A stretch of 64,000 bases of DNA, taken from an uncultured Bacteroidales bacterium (GTDB lineage: Bacteria; Bacteroidota; Bacteroidia; Bacteroidales; UBA932). Shown piece after piece: positions 8,601 through 17,101 of the stretch. Numbering within the stretch: position 1 is the first letter of the stretch; each line of letters opens with the position of its first letter. The stretch is taken from contig CALVAC010000015.1 of NCBI GenBank assembly GCA_944325435.1, forward strand, positions 1-64,000. Reading direction: 5' to 3'. Made by a program: the position numbers and the translations under genes. The notes beneath the pieces were generated by a model, which had not been told where the DNA came from, made no database searches, and saw only the letters and a program-made list of their open reading frames with translations.

Positions 8601-8990
8601 ATGGACAGGACAACGGTAGAAGATGCAGTATTCCCTGACTGCCCGATACGGAATATCCTTTCGCGGCTTTGCGACAAATGGTCGCTCCTGGTAATATTCA
8701 CATTGGACAGGGCAGGCAGGAAGGCAGTACGCTTCAAGGAGTTGCAGCGTGAAATACCTGACATATCACAGAAGATGCTGACAGTAACCCTGCGTACACT
8801 GGAAACTGACGGTTATGTCACCCGCACTGTATATCCGGAAGTGCCTCCGAGGGTGGAGTACGCGCTGACACAGAGAACTTATTCCTTGCTGCCGCATATC
8901 AACGCATTGATAGGTTGGGCTGCAGAGAATAAGGATGCGATTATGGAGGACAGGAAGAAAGCCTGTCCGGAGGAGATCAGCGGAATGTGA
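8601..8990 (+). CDS. HxlR-family winged-helix transcriptional regulator
   Basis: The 129-residue protein shows the HxlR (DUF24) pattern: an early cysteine in FPDCPIRNIL, the DKWSLLVIFTL helix, FKELQREIPDISQKMLTVTLRTLETDGYVTR as the winged helix-turn-helix, and VPPRVEYALT in the wing. Such proteins are small DNA-binding dimers, often sensing thiol-reactive or oxidative stress through the N-terminal Cys. It is divergent from the MBL-like gene with a 228-bp shared control region, so that gene is its likely target. Its 3' end overlaps the convergent gene by 14 bp. Confidence 0.9.
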   Translation: MDRTTVEDAVFPDCPIRNILSRLCDKWSLLVIFTLDRAGRKAVRFKELQREIPDISQKMLTVTLRTLETDGYVTRTVYPEVPPRVEYALTQRTYSLLPHINALIGWAAENKDAIMEDRKKACPEEISGM

Positions 8991-10359
8991 AACGGAGGCC
9001 GAACTCGAAGTTGAAGTTGAAAGGGCGTTCTTTGTAGATGGTTGAGATGCTGCTGCCATCGTTGAAGAAATAGCCGACACCGGGCTCCACATACAGTCCA
9101 AGGAACGGCGTGAAATGTACCTCTGCGCCGATGGCTGCATTCAGTGACCACTGGACAGGCTTTTCAACAATGTTTTCACGGGTTTCAAAGGCTGCTTCCC
9201 CTTCAGGAATATAGTTTGTGACTGTTTTTCCGGATATGCATTTTTCCATCATGCCTCCTGCGTTGACATACATGGAGAACCACTTGAGCTGCAGGAATTC
9301 GTAGCTTATCTGCAGAGGAATGCCGATATAGTGGAGTTCCTGTTCCGCCCTGGAGGAATATCCGCCGCCCCCGGTAGATGTTGTGGAAGAAAGCATGGAG
9401 TATGTGAGACCGGTCTCGACTCCCCACCTTTTTGTGAAATCATATCTCACGGACACTCCCACGCGGACCGGCTGCCTGTGACGTATTTCGGTGTTATATG
9501 GATCCCCTGAAGGTGCAGTCCCGCTGCTCTTCTGCGAGGCTGCGGCCTGGGCCCGGGTCTGGACAATTTCATCCTTTTCTTTGCTGACAGAAAGTGTCGA
9601 TGCGGATGCAAGCCCGCTGTATCCGGAAAATGAAGCGGATGTGCCGACAAGGTTGGATGAAGATACGCTGGCATGGAAAGTCCCTCTCCTCGGTTTCTTT
9701 GCCGGTCTGTCGGCATCCAGGTAGCCTTTCCCTTCGAAAAGGTCCTGGCGGTCTCCATTCCCTTCCCGCTTGCTTCCCTTATCCTGCCTTATGGTATCTG
9801 TCTCAAGCTCCGTGTCAGCAGCGGCAGTTTCTGTCCATCTGTCTCCTGGCACATCTTCCGTCGGGGCAGTGACCGTGGCATTCCCTTTCTCTTCGCTTTT
9901 GCTCATTGCCTCCCCTTGTCCCTTCCGGGCGTCCGGTATCCGGAGTATATTTACGGGAGATGCCGGAGTATGGGTTTCTGCCAGAAGATTGTGAGCTGAA
10001 GGTATTCCGTCGCGGATATCACCGGCCTTGTCCTGCTCTGTTGCCGGCGGCTCCGGTTTTTGCGCAGAGGATGTGTCGGTGATGACTGCAATGGCTCCTT
10101 GCACATCAGGCTGACTGGTCCGGTTACCGATGAAACTGAAATATACTGCAACAGTTATTGCGGCTGCCGCGGAGAGGACAGTAATGATATATCTGCCTGC
10201 CGCTGAAGCCCGTCTATGTTTCCGTACAGGCATAACTTCCCTGCGGGATGCCGCTCCCTTGTCCAGCGCATCCGAGATGGCCTGCCACAACCCTTCTGGC
10301 TCTGGCTCCTCGTAGTCCTGCATAATGTTCCGCAGTCTGTCTTTCCAGTCTTTGTCCAT
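8977..10359 (-). CDS. anti-sigma-like inner-membrane protein fused to outer-membrane beta-barrel domain
   Basis: The 460-residue product starts with a short cytoplasmic region (residues 1-55, with the PEGLWQAI motif often seen in Bacteroidota anti-sigma factors), a single TM segment (about 57-77), a long Ser/Thr/Gly/charged linker (80-270), and a C-terminal PorT-like outer-membrane beta-barrel module (about 285-460) ending in FGLRFTFR with a terminal aromatic-Arg strand. It starts 5 bp after the ECF sigma factor stop, so it probably restrains that sigma factor while sensing the envelope. The direct span from cytoplasm to outer membrane in one chain is the striking feature. The gene overlaps the convergent HxlR gene by 14 bp. 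The sigma-binding role is inferred from position. Confidence 0.75.
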   Translation of the reverse strand: MDKDWKDRLRNIMQDYEEPEPEGLWQAISDALDKGAASRREVMPVRKHRRASAAGRYIITVLSAAAAITVAVYFSFIGNRTSQPDVQGAIAVITDTSSAQKPEPPATEQDKAGDIRDGIPSAHNLLAETHTPASPVNILRIPDARKGQGEAMSKSEEKGNATVTAPTEDVPGDRWTETAAADTELETDTIRQDKGSKREGNGDRQDLFEGKGYLDADRPAKKPRRGTFHASVSSSNLVGTSASFSGYSGLASASTLSVSKEKDEIVQTRAQAAASQKSSGTAPSGDPYNTEIRHRQPVRVGVSVRYDFTKRWGVETGLTYSMLSSTTSTGGGGYSSRAEQELHYIGIPLQISYEFLQLKWFSMYVNAGGMMEKCISGKTVTNYIPEGEAAFETRENIVEKPVQWSLNAAIGAEVHFTPFLGLYVEPGVGYFFNDGSSISTIYKERPFNFNFEFGLRFTFR

Positions 10360-10364
10360 CCCGA

Positions 10365-10919
10365 TTATTCTATTGTTTTCCTGTATTCCTTGATTTTCTT
10401 CGCCAATATGTTTTTCGCCCTGTGGAACTGGGAGGCGGATGTGCTTTCCGTAATCCCGAGCATGGCTGATATCTCCTTATGGCTTTTCTCTTCGAACACA
10501 AACAGGTTGAACACTGTCCTGTATCCATCAGGGAGCTGCCTTATCATGTCCTGTATAACCCCGACAGGGATATCCTCTACCTCCGGATCTTCTTCCTCTG
10601 CCATGTCGGACATCTGCCTCTCATCTGCATGGCTGCTTCTTGTCTGTTCCCTGAGGTATCTGATAGCCTCGTTCACCACGATTCTTGTCATCCACGCCCT
10701 CAAAGAACCATCGCCACGGTATTCGAAACGGCCGATGGACGAGAAGATCTTTACGAAACTGCTCTGGAGCACATCGTTCCTGTCCTCTTCCGAAGATATG
10801 TACCTTGAACATACTGCTACCAGATAACCTATATTACGGCCGTACAGGTCTGCCATAGCAGACCTGTCTCCCCGCGCGGCTTCGCGGACAAGATCTTTTT
10901 CGTCCCTGAACATCGTCAT
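10365..10919 (-). CDS. ECF-type RNA polymerase sigma factor
   Basis: The 184-residue sequence has region 2 (about 10-80, with DVLQSSFVKIFSSIGRFEYRGD and LRAWMTRIVVNEAIRYLR) and region 4 (about 125-178, with QLPDGYRTVFNLFVFEEKSHKEIS and the helix-turn-helix ITESTSASQFHRAKNILAKKI), with no region 1 or 3. These are hallmarks of extracytoplasmic-function sigma factors. An acidic linker (MAEEEDPEVEDIPV) joins the two. It is the first gene of an operon with the anti-sigma/beta-barrel gene, 5 bp downstream, and probably directs an envelope-stress or nutrient response. The start at 10919 encodes MTMFRD; the internal ATG at 10913 is possible. Confidence 0.92.
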   Translation of the reverse strand: MTMFRDEKDLVREAARGDRSAMADLYGRNIGYLVAVCSRYISSEEDRNDVLQSSFVKIFSSIGRFEYRGDGSLRAWMTRIVVNEAIRYLREQTRSSHADERQMSDMAEEEDPEVEDIPVGVIQDMIRQLPDGYRTVFNLFVFEEKSHKEISAMLGITESTSASQFHRAKNILAKKIKEYRKTIE

Positions 10920-10991
10920 CCATCATATCTCAATTATCTTGCCGTTTGCGCATCTGCCGTAATGGACACGTTTGATGCTAATGTCCTTCTG

Positions 10992-11822
10992 TCAGTCCAG
11001 CCGGAGAAGGGAAGCCGTGTCTATCCCATCTCCAGAGCCTTCTGCTTCTCCCGCCCCTTCGATTTCACCGGATGATTCCCTGGTGCAGTAGTCGAACTGC
11101 ACGGATCTGTCACCGTATCTTATCGAGTTCCATTTCAGTGTCAATTTGACAGTCTTGCCTTCGGTGTCAGGAAGCCCTTCTGTCGTCCCGTCCTTGCCTT
11201 CGATTTCATCCAGCCGGAAGGCCACGTAACCTTCAGCGAGGTTGCCGTAGTTGTCACCGTTGGCATTGTGCCGGAATTCCACCACATATTTCTCGGAATC
11301 TTCAGTGGCGTCAGGATTTCCGGTGTAGATGAGGTTCACATCGTGTCTGGCTCCATAACCGGCAGTTATTGTCACAAACCCCAGGGTCATGTACCCGTCT
11401 TCAACCACTGTCGGGAACCCCTTGATTATCTCTACCGGATCAGATCCGTATGCGGATTCGTTGCCGTCACCCATATCCGGAGCCATTGCCTTGGTCCTGA
11501 GGCTGTCGATCCATACGATATTGACAGCCTTGTCATATTCCCCTGCATCCTCCTGTGTCTCGTTGTATCTGACGAATGCCCGCACTTCCTTTCCCTTGTA
11601 GGGCGACGATTTGATGTTGAGAGGCATCAGCGTCGTGTTGTCATCCAGCTGCATATAGTATGAAGACCCCTCGTCATCAAGTGGCTTGACTGTCACTACC
11701 GCATTTGGATAATAGTAGCTCATATCGTAATACGGGCCGTCATCTTTCAGGCATGACCACGATATGATGGATGTCGCAGCAATGGCTGCCGCAGCAATCA
11801 GTGTTCTTATTCTTCTTTCCAT
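10992..11822 (-). CDS. NigD-like lipoprotein
   Basis: The 276-residue protein has a lipoprotein signal with Cys24 (IISWSC) and the layout of NigD-like proteins of Bacteroidota: an N-terminal OB-like domain (AVVTVKPLDDEG, then LDDNTTLMP, residues 40-110) and a C-terminal beta-sandwich (about 130-250, with LTLKWNS and DYCTRE near the end). It should be anchored to the outer membrane or periplasmic face. Family members occur near bacteriocin-like and ECF loci, but no biochemical role is established. A low-complexity Gly/Glu/Ala tail follows residue 250. It precedes the sigma factor gene by 73 bp on the same strand and may be transcribed with it. Confidence 0.8.
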   Translation of the reverse strand: MERRIRTLIAAAAIAATSIISWSCLKDDGPYYDMSYYYPNAVVTVKPLDDEGSSYYMQLDDNTTLMPLNIKSSPYKGKEVRAFVRYNETQEDAGEYDKAVNIVWIDSLRTKAMAPDMGDGNESAYGSDPVEIIKGFPTVVEDGYMTLGFVTITAGYGARHDVNLIYTGNPDATEDSEKYVVEFRHNANGDNYGNLAEGYVAFRLDEIEGKDGTTEGLPDTEGKTVKLTLKWNSIRYGDRSVQFDYCTRESSGEIEGAGEAEGSGDGIDTASLLRLD

Positions 11823-11888
11823 GGTATTGTTCCTTTATCTTTTCAATCCATTGTATTAAACCATACTTTGCCGGAATCTTGCACCGTC

Positions 11889-12094
11889 CAAGAAAATTTT
11901 TCTTGCTTCGCCTCATGTTTTTTGCGTATATTTGGCACTGGTGTACCATATATACTGTTGCGCCTCGGCAATTACAAGTGAACTTGCATTGCTCTCGGCT
12001 TCTGCTTATATTTGGCCTGACGGCCATATATACTGTTCACGCCTCGGCAATATGCAAGTAAACTTGCATTGCTCTCGGCTTCTGCGTATATTTG
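11889..12094 (+). repeat. 80-bp tandem promoter/operator-like modules upstream of the cyd operon
   Basis: Three TATATTTG boxes lie at 11927, 12007 and 12087, exactly 80 bp apart. Each is preceded 20-21 bp upstream by TTG (11903, 11984, 12064), the -33/-7 layout of Bacteroidota promoters. Each TTG lies in a palindrome: CAAGAAAA-T-TTTTCTTG (11889-11905), CAAGT-GA-ACTTG (11975-11986) and ATGCAAGT-AA-ACTTGCAT (12053-12068). The second and third units also share GCCTCGGCAAT before and TGCTCTCGGCTTCTGC after the palindrome, and CCATATATACTGTT occurs between the units. The last box lies 20 bp before the DUF4492 ATG. This is both a tandem repeat and a plausible multi-promoter control region. Confidence 0.7.
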
Positions 12095-12114
12095 GCTGCG
12101 CATATTCATTGGAT

Positions 12115-12384
12115 ATGTCAAAAGGAAATGGAAATATGCCGGCGGACTCCGGATTTGTCCGATGCCTCGGCAAGATATGGCATCTGTATGCGGACGGATT
12201 CAGGGATATGACATGGGGCCGTCCGCTGTGGGGGCTTATCATACTGAAACTGGTTATACTTTTCGCCGTGCTGAGGGTCTTTTTCTTCCAGCCTGTGCTT
12301 GCGGGCAAGACAGATGGCGAGAAAAGCGACCACGTCGGGTCGGAATTGATAGACAGGGCAGGCCCTGCAACATATAAAGAATGA
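12115..12384 (+). CDS. DUF4492 protein, cyd-operon small membrane protein
   Basis: The 89-residue product has one hydrophobic segment (about residues 37-58, WGLIILKLVILFAVLRVFFF) after a basic/aromatic stretch (IWHLYADGFRDMTWGRPLW), matching the DUF4492 family, small proteins encoded just before cytochrome bd oxidase genes in Bacteroidota. The ATG at 12115 lies 20 bp after the last TATATTTG box. cydA follows 42 bp later. By position it may be an accessory or assembly subunit of the oxidase, comparable in idea to CydX, but this is inference. Confidence 0.8.
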   Translation: MSKGNGNMPADSGFVRCLGKIWHLYADGFRDMTWGRPLWGLIILKLVILFAVLRVFFFQPVLAGKTDGEKSDHVGSELIDRAGPATYKE

Positions 12385-12426
12385 TTCCCGGAAGCCTTTC
12401 CGTGGATTACACCTAAAATTGACAAG

Positions 12427-13935
12427 ATGATGACAGAAGCAGCGTTGGTTGACTGGTCGAGGGCGCAGTTCGCCCTGACAGCGTGCTATCATTGGCTATT
12501 TGTGCCGCTGACTTTAGGGCTTGCCGTGATTATGGCAGTCATGGAGTCCGTGTATGTCGCCAGGAAAGACGAATTCTGGAAAAGGGCGGCAAAATTCTGG
12601 CAGAAGATTTTCGGAATCAATTTCGCTGTCGGTATCGCTACGGGGATTATCCTCGAATTCGAGTTCGGGACCAACTGGAGCAACTACTCCTGGTTTGTGG
12701 GAGACATTTTCGGTGCGCCTCTGGCAATCGAGGGGATTCTGGCTTTCTTTATGGAGGCAACATTTGTTGCGGTGATGTTCTTCGGCTGGGACAAAGTCGG
12801 CAGGCGTTTCCATCTGGCTTCCACCTGGCTTACCGGAATCGGGGCATCGATTTCGGCCCTGTGGATACTGGTCGCGAACGGTTGGATGCAGCATCCGGTG
12901 GGTATGGAGTTCAATCCTGATACCGTGCGGCATGAGATGGTGGACTTCTGGGCCGTGGTGACCAATCCGGTAGCTGTGACAAAATTCTTTCATTCCGTAC
13001 TCAGCGGCTGGATGACAGGTGCGGTATTCGTCATCGGGGTCAGCTGCTGGTATCTGCTCAGGAAGCGTGAAGTCAGATTTGCAAGGGCCAGCATCAGGGT
13101 CGCTTCGATTGTCGGCATTGTCGGGACTTTGGCCGTGATGTTCACCGGAGACGGTTCCGCAATCCATGTCGCCAGATATCAGCCCATGAAACTGGCTGCA
13201 GCGGAAGGTCTGGAGGATGGCGGCACGAGGGCGCCTTTCTCTATTGTACCGGGCCTGGAGATTCCGGGAATGCTCTCCATACTGGCCACGCATGACATAG
13301 ATGGCTTTGTCCCTGGGATAAATGACCTTCTGGATGGCTATACCGCTCCTGACGGGACGGCAGGACTGTCGGCCGAGGAGAAGAAAGAGAGGGGAGACAT
13401 CGCCCTTCAGGCCTTCAGGTCATACAGGGAGAATATGGAAACAGACCCTGATGCTGCAGCAGAAGCCAAGAAAATCCTCGAGGAGAATGCGGAGTATTTC
13501 GGATATGGCTATATCGGTGACAGAGCGGAGCTTGTCCCTCCTGTCGGGATGGTCTACTGGCCGTTCAGACTTATGGTCGGGCTTGGTTGTTTTCTACTGC
13601 TTCTGATGGTTGTGGTACTGTGGCTCGAATACAGAGGCAGGATAGAAAAATACGGCTGGCTGCATTGGACGGCCATATTCTCGATACCTCTCGTCTATAT
13701 CGCGGGACAGTGCGGCTGGATAGTGGCCGAAGTCGGCAGGCAGCCGTGGGCGATACAGGATCTGCTGCCTGTGAGCGCTGCCGTATCAAGCCTCAGCGTA
13801 GGCTCTGTGATAACCACATTCTGCATATTTGTGGCTGTCTTCACCCTTTTCCTTGCCATAGAGATCAGAATCATGCTCAAGGCGATACGCAAAGGCCCTA
13901 TGGCAGATGAGGTACAGACGGAATCCGGAAACTGA
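12427..13935 (+). CDS. cydA: cytochrome bd ubiquinol oxidase subunit I
   Basis: CydA carries hemes b558, b595 and d and the quinol site of the bd oxidase, an inner-membrane terminal oxidase with high oxygen affinity. The 502-residue protein begins DWSRAQFALTACYHWLFVPLTLG, with the heme-ligand His22, and shows GIATGIILEFEFGTNWSNY, the DGSAIHVARYQPMKLAAAEG quinol-side motif and GWIVAEVGRQPWAIQDLLP near residue 430. The Q-loop is of short to intermediate length. It lies between DUF4492 and cydB. A gut anaerobe with cyd typically uses it for oxygen protection and nanaerobic respiration. Confidence 0.96.
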   Translation: MMTEAALVDWSRAQFALTACYHWLFVPLTLGLAVIMAVMESVYVARKDEFWKRAAKFWQKIFGINFAVGIATGIILEFEFGTNWSNYSWFVGDIFGAPLAIEGILAFFMEATFVAVMFFGWDKVGRRFHLASTWLTGIGASISALWILVANGWMQHPVGMEFNPDTVRHEMVDFWAVVTNPVAVTKFFHSVLSGWMTGAVFVIGVSCWYLLRKREVRFARASIRVASIVGIVGTLAVMFTGDGSAIHVARYQPMKLAAAEGLEDGGTRAPFSIVPGLEIPGMLSILATHDIDGFVPGINDLLDGYTAPDGTAGLSAEEKKERGDIALQAFRSYRENMETDPDAAAEAKKILEENAEYFGYGYIGDRAELVPPVGMVYWPFRLMVGLGCFLLLLMVVVLWLEYRGRIEKYGWLHWTAIFSIPLVYIAGQCGWIVAEVGRQPWAIQDLLPVSAAVSSLSVGSVITTFCIFVAVFTLFLAIEIRIMLKAIRKGPMADEVQTESGN

Positions 13936-13948
13936 AAAATCGACTGAT

Positions 13949-15091
13949 ATGGAATACACTTTCTTGCAGCAATACTGGTGGTTTATAGTTTCCCTGCTCG
14001 GGGGACTCCTTGTCTTCCTGATGTTTGTACAGGGAGCCAACACAATGATTTTTTCTGTCGGGAGGACTGAGCTCGGCCGCACAATGGTGGTCAATTCGAC
14101 CGGCAGGAAATGGGAATTCACATTCACTGCCCTGGTCACTTTCGGCGGGGCGTTCTTCGCCTCGTTCCCTCTTTTCTATAGCACAAGTTTCGGTGGGGCG
14201 TACTGGCTATGGGTTCTGATACTGGTAAGTTTCGTATTCCAGGCAGTATCGTACGAGTTCCAGACAAGACCCGGGAATATTCTCGGGAGGAATACATTCC
14301 GTATCTTTCTGGTGGCCAACGGATACCTCGGACCGTTCCTTGTCGGGGCCGCGGTCGCCTCTTTCTTTACCGGATCGGATTTTATCGTAGACAAGGGTGC
14401 GATAGGTGATGGCATTTCTCCTGTGATAAGCCGTTGGGGCAATCCGTGGCACGGTCTGGATGCACTGGCAAACGTGTGGAATATCATTCTCGGTCTTGCA
14501 GTGGTCTTCCTTTCCAAAATACTCGGTTCCCTGTATATGCTGAACAATATAGATGACGGGGAGATTTCTTCCCGGATCAGGAAAGGCCTGCTGCCTCTGG
14601 CTGTCGCGTTCCTTGTGTTTTTCCTGGCGTTTCTCGGACATGTCCTGACAGGACAGGGATATGCCGTGGCTTCCGATGGGACAGTATCAGTGGAGCCTTT
14701 CAAATATTGGCATAACCTTGTAGAGATGCCTGCGGTCCTGGCGATTTTCCTCGTCGGAGTGCTTGCTGTGCTGTACGGCATTATAAAGACCATCGCCTGT
14801 GGCAGATATCGCAGAGGAATATGGTGGACCGGGGCGGGGGCCGTGCTTGCTGTCCTTTCCATATTCCTGATAGCGGGGTATAACGGTACGGCATACTATC
14901 CGTCCACATCGGATCTGCAGTCGTCCCTCACCATATCCAACAGCTGCTCCAGCTTTTTCACCTTGAAGACAATGATGTATGTCTCTTTCATTATCCCGTT
15001 CGTATTGGCATATATCGCCTACGCCTGGTGGTCGATGGACAGGAAGCCTGTCACCAGGGAGGAGATGTCCGTTACGGAAGACAAGTATTGA
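13949..15091 (+). CDS. cydB: cytochrome bd ubiquinol oxidase subunit II
   Basis: The 380-residue, eight- to nine-helix membrane protein matches CydB (YTFLQQYWWFIVSLLGGLLVFLMFVQGANTM start, ELGRTMVVNSTGRKWEFT, and the YEFQTRPGN segment). The ATG at 13949 gives the natural N-terminus; the ORF upstream of it overlaps cydA. It forms the heterodimer with CydA, 13 bp downstream of its stop. Confidence 0.95.
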   Translation: MEYTFLQQYWWFIVSLLGGLLVFLMFVQGANTMIFSVGRTELGRTMVVNSTGRKWEFTFTALVTFGGAFFASFPLFYSTSFGGAYWLWVLILVSFVFQAVSYEFQTRPGNILGRNTFRIFLVANGYLGPFLVGAAVASFFTGSDFIVDKGAIGDGISPVISRWGNPWHGLDALANVWNIILGLAVVFLSKILGSLYMLNNIDDGEISSRIRKGLLPLAVAFLVFFLAFLGHVLTGQGYAVASDGTVSVEPFKYWHNLVEMPAVLAIFLVGVLAVLYGIIKTIACGRYRRGIWWTGAGAVLAVLSIFLIAGYNGTAYYPSTSDLQSSLTISNSCSSFFTLKTMMYVSFIIPFVLAYIAYAWWSMDRKPVTREEMSVTEDKY

Positions 15092-15094
15092 ATA

Positions 15095-15739
15095 ATGGAG
15101 CTGTACAGATATATAAAAGACCATACTACACCACAGGGGGAAGCCCTCGACTGGGTGGAACGCCAGACCAATATACGGACAAACCATGCCAGAATGCTTT
15201 CCGGGGCCGTGCAGGGCAGGTTTCTGATGATGGTCACTGAGATGATCCGGCCTAAGAGAATACTGGAGCTCGGGACATTCACCGGCTATTCTTCCATCTG
15301 TCTTGCATCATGTCTGCCTGTGGACGGGCATCTGGACACCTTGGAGATCAATGATGAACTGGAGGACCTGATTCTGGAGGGCTTCGGCAGGGCCGGGCTT
15401 TCCGGGAAGATTACCCTGCACATCGGGGACTGCAAGGAGACCCTGAGAAAGTTCAATGATGTCATTCAGGGGGACCGTCTGTATGATATGGTCTATATGG
15501 ATGCCAACAAGAGGGAATATCCGGAATACTATGACCTTGTGTTTGGCCTTGTGCGTCCCGGGGGCTATATCCTGGCGGATAATGTGCTGTGGGATGGGAA
15601 AGTCTATGGGGACAATGTGCCGGGGGACAGGCAGACTTCCGGAATCGCGAGGTTCAATGACATTGTCGCATCCGACCCGAGAGTCGAATGCGTGATAGTC
15701 CCGATGCGCGATGGCCTTTACCTTATCCGGAAGAAATGA
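15095..15739 (+). CDS. class I SAM-dependent O-methyltransferase
   Basis: The 214-residue protein follows the caffeoyl-CoA/catechol O-methyltransferase family (Methyltransf_3): motif I LELGTFTGYSSICLASCLP at about 54-72, LDTLEIND as the acidic end of strand 2, MVYMDANKREYPEYYD with the metal-binding Asp, and GGYILADNVLWDGKV with the second metal-ligand pair. It is cytoplasmic and needs a divalent cation. The substrate is unknown. It starts 3 bp after the cydB stop, so it is co-transcribed with the oxidase genes. A quinone-related role is tempting but unsupported. Confidence 0.88.
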   Translation: MELYRYIKDHTTPQGEALDWVERQTNIRTNHARMLSGAVQGRFLMMVTEMIRPKRILELGTFTGYSSICLASCLPVDGHLDTLEINDELEDLILEGFGRAGLSGKITLHIGDCKETLRKFNDVIQGDRLYDMVYMDANKREYPEYYDLVFGLVRPGGYILADNVLWDGKVYGDNVPGDRQTSGIARFNDIVASDPRVECVIVPMRDGLYLIRKK

Positions 15740-15769
15740 CCGGACATCAGTACGATGGGGATGTATTGA

Positions 15770-17080
15770 CTACTGTCTGGTGATGTGCGCTCCGAGGGCG
15801 TTGAGACGGAGGTCTATGTCTTCGTAGCCACGGTCTATCTGCTCTATATTGCTGATGATGCTTGTCCCTTTTGCTGACATTGCCGCAAGCAGGAGAGCGA
15901 TGCCGGCTCTGATATCGGGGGAGAGCATGTTCCCTGCCTTGAGTCTGAAATTGTGGTCGTGCCCGATGACGACTGCCCTGTGCGGGTCGCAGAGGATGAT
16001 CTGTGCCCCCATCTCTATCAGCCTGTCCACGAAGAACAGCCTGCTTTCGAACATCTTCTGGTGAATGAGCACGCTCCCTCTGCACTGTGTGGCCACTACC
16101 AGCATTACGCTCAGGAGGTCAGGGGTGAGTCCCGGCCACGGGGCATCTGATATTGTCATAATGGATCCATCAAGGAAAGATTCGATCACATAGCTTTCCT
16201 GTTCCGGAATGAAGATATCATCCCCTCTCTGCTCGAGGTTTATTCCCAGACGGCGGAAACATTCCGGGATTATGCCCAGGTTGGCGTAGGATACATCCTT
16301 GATGGTGATGGAGCTGCGGTTGAGCGCAGCCATCCCTATGAAGCTGCCGACTTCAATCATATCGGGAAGAATAGTGTGCTCTGCTCCGTGCAGCCTGTCT
16401 GTTCCATTTATGGTGAGCAGATTGGATCCTATCCCGTCAATCTGTGCCCCCATTGCGGTAAGCATCCGGCAGAGCTGCTGGATATACGGTTCGCAGGCTG
16501 CATTGTAGATTGTGGTCGTGCCTTTCGCCAATGTGGCAGCCATAAGGATGTTGGCTGTTCCGGTCACGGATGCTTCATCCAGCAGCATATATTTTCCCGT
16601 CATCTGCCTGTCCCCGGAAAGATGCAGGAGGAAAGCTTTCTTGTGTTCATCGTAATCCAGTTCCGCACCGAGGTTGATGAGGCCTGTTATATGGGTGTCC
16701 ACCCTCCTTCTCCCGATCTTGTCTCCTCCGGGTTTCGGGAAATATGCTCTTCCGAAACGGGCGAGCAGGGGGCCGACAACCATTACGGAGCCTCTCAGCG
16801 CAGAACATTTGCGTACGAAATCATCGCTGGATATATATCCCGTGTCGATGTCATCGGCCTTGAATGTGTATTTCCCTTTTTCCAGCCGAGTCACTTTGAC
16901 TCCCATACCTTCCAGAAGGATGATGAGGTTGCGGACATCCAGTATCTCGGGGATGTTTGATATGGTCACTTCCTCATCTGTCAGCAATGTGGCGCTTATC
17001 ACTTCAAGTGCTTCATTCTTTGCTCCCTGCGGCCTGATGGTACCGCTGAGGCCGTATCCGCCTTCGATTACGAAATTCAT
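15770..17080 (-). CDS. murA: UDP-N-acetylglucosamine 1-carboxyvinyltransferase (Asp-type)
   Basis: MurA transfers enolpyruvate from PEP to UDP-GlcNAc, the first committed step of peptidoglycan synthesis. The 436-residue sequence shows KNEALE (Lys21 region), SALRGSVMVVGPLLARFG, and the active loop PKPGGDKIGRR, in which Asp120 replaces the usual Cys (Cys115 of E. coli). Asp at this position is known in other lineages to keep activity while removing the covalent target of fosfomycin. The rest of the two-domain EPSP-synthase fold is intact. It lies 21 bp downstream of murB, so successive pathway steps are adjacent. Confidence 0.95.
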   Translation of the reverse strand: MNFVIEGGYGLSGTIRPQGAKNEALEVISATLLTDEEVTISNIPEILDVRNLIILLEGMGVKVTRLEKGKYTFKADDIDTGYISSDDFVRKCSALRGSVMVVGPLLARFGRAYFPKPGGDKIGRRRVDTHITGLINLGAELDYDEHKKAFLLHLSGDRQMTGKYMLLDEASVTGTANILMAATLAKGTTTIYNAACEPYIQQLCRMLTAMGAQIDGIGSNLLTINGTDRLHGAEHTILPDMIEVGSFIGMAALNRSSITIKDVSYANLGIIPECFRRLGINLEQRGDDIFIPEQESYVIESFLDGSIMTISDAPWPGLTPDLLSVMLVVATQCRGSVLIHQKMFESRLFFVDRLIEMGAQIILCDPHRAVVIGHDHNFRLKAGNMLSPDIRAGIALLLAAMSAKGTSIISNIEQIDRGYEDIDLRLNALGAHITRQ

Positions 17081-17101
17081 TTCCGTTGTCTGTTATAAAA
17101 A

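Noticed and set aside
11932..12384. Longer ORF across the 80-bp repeats, extending the DUF4492 gene upstream
   Set aside because: The extension would translate the promoter repeats; family similarity begins only at the ATG at 12115.
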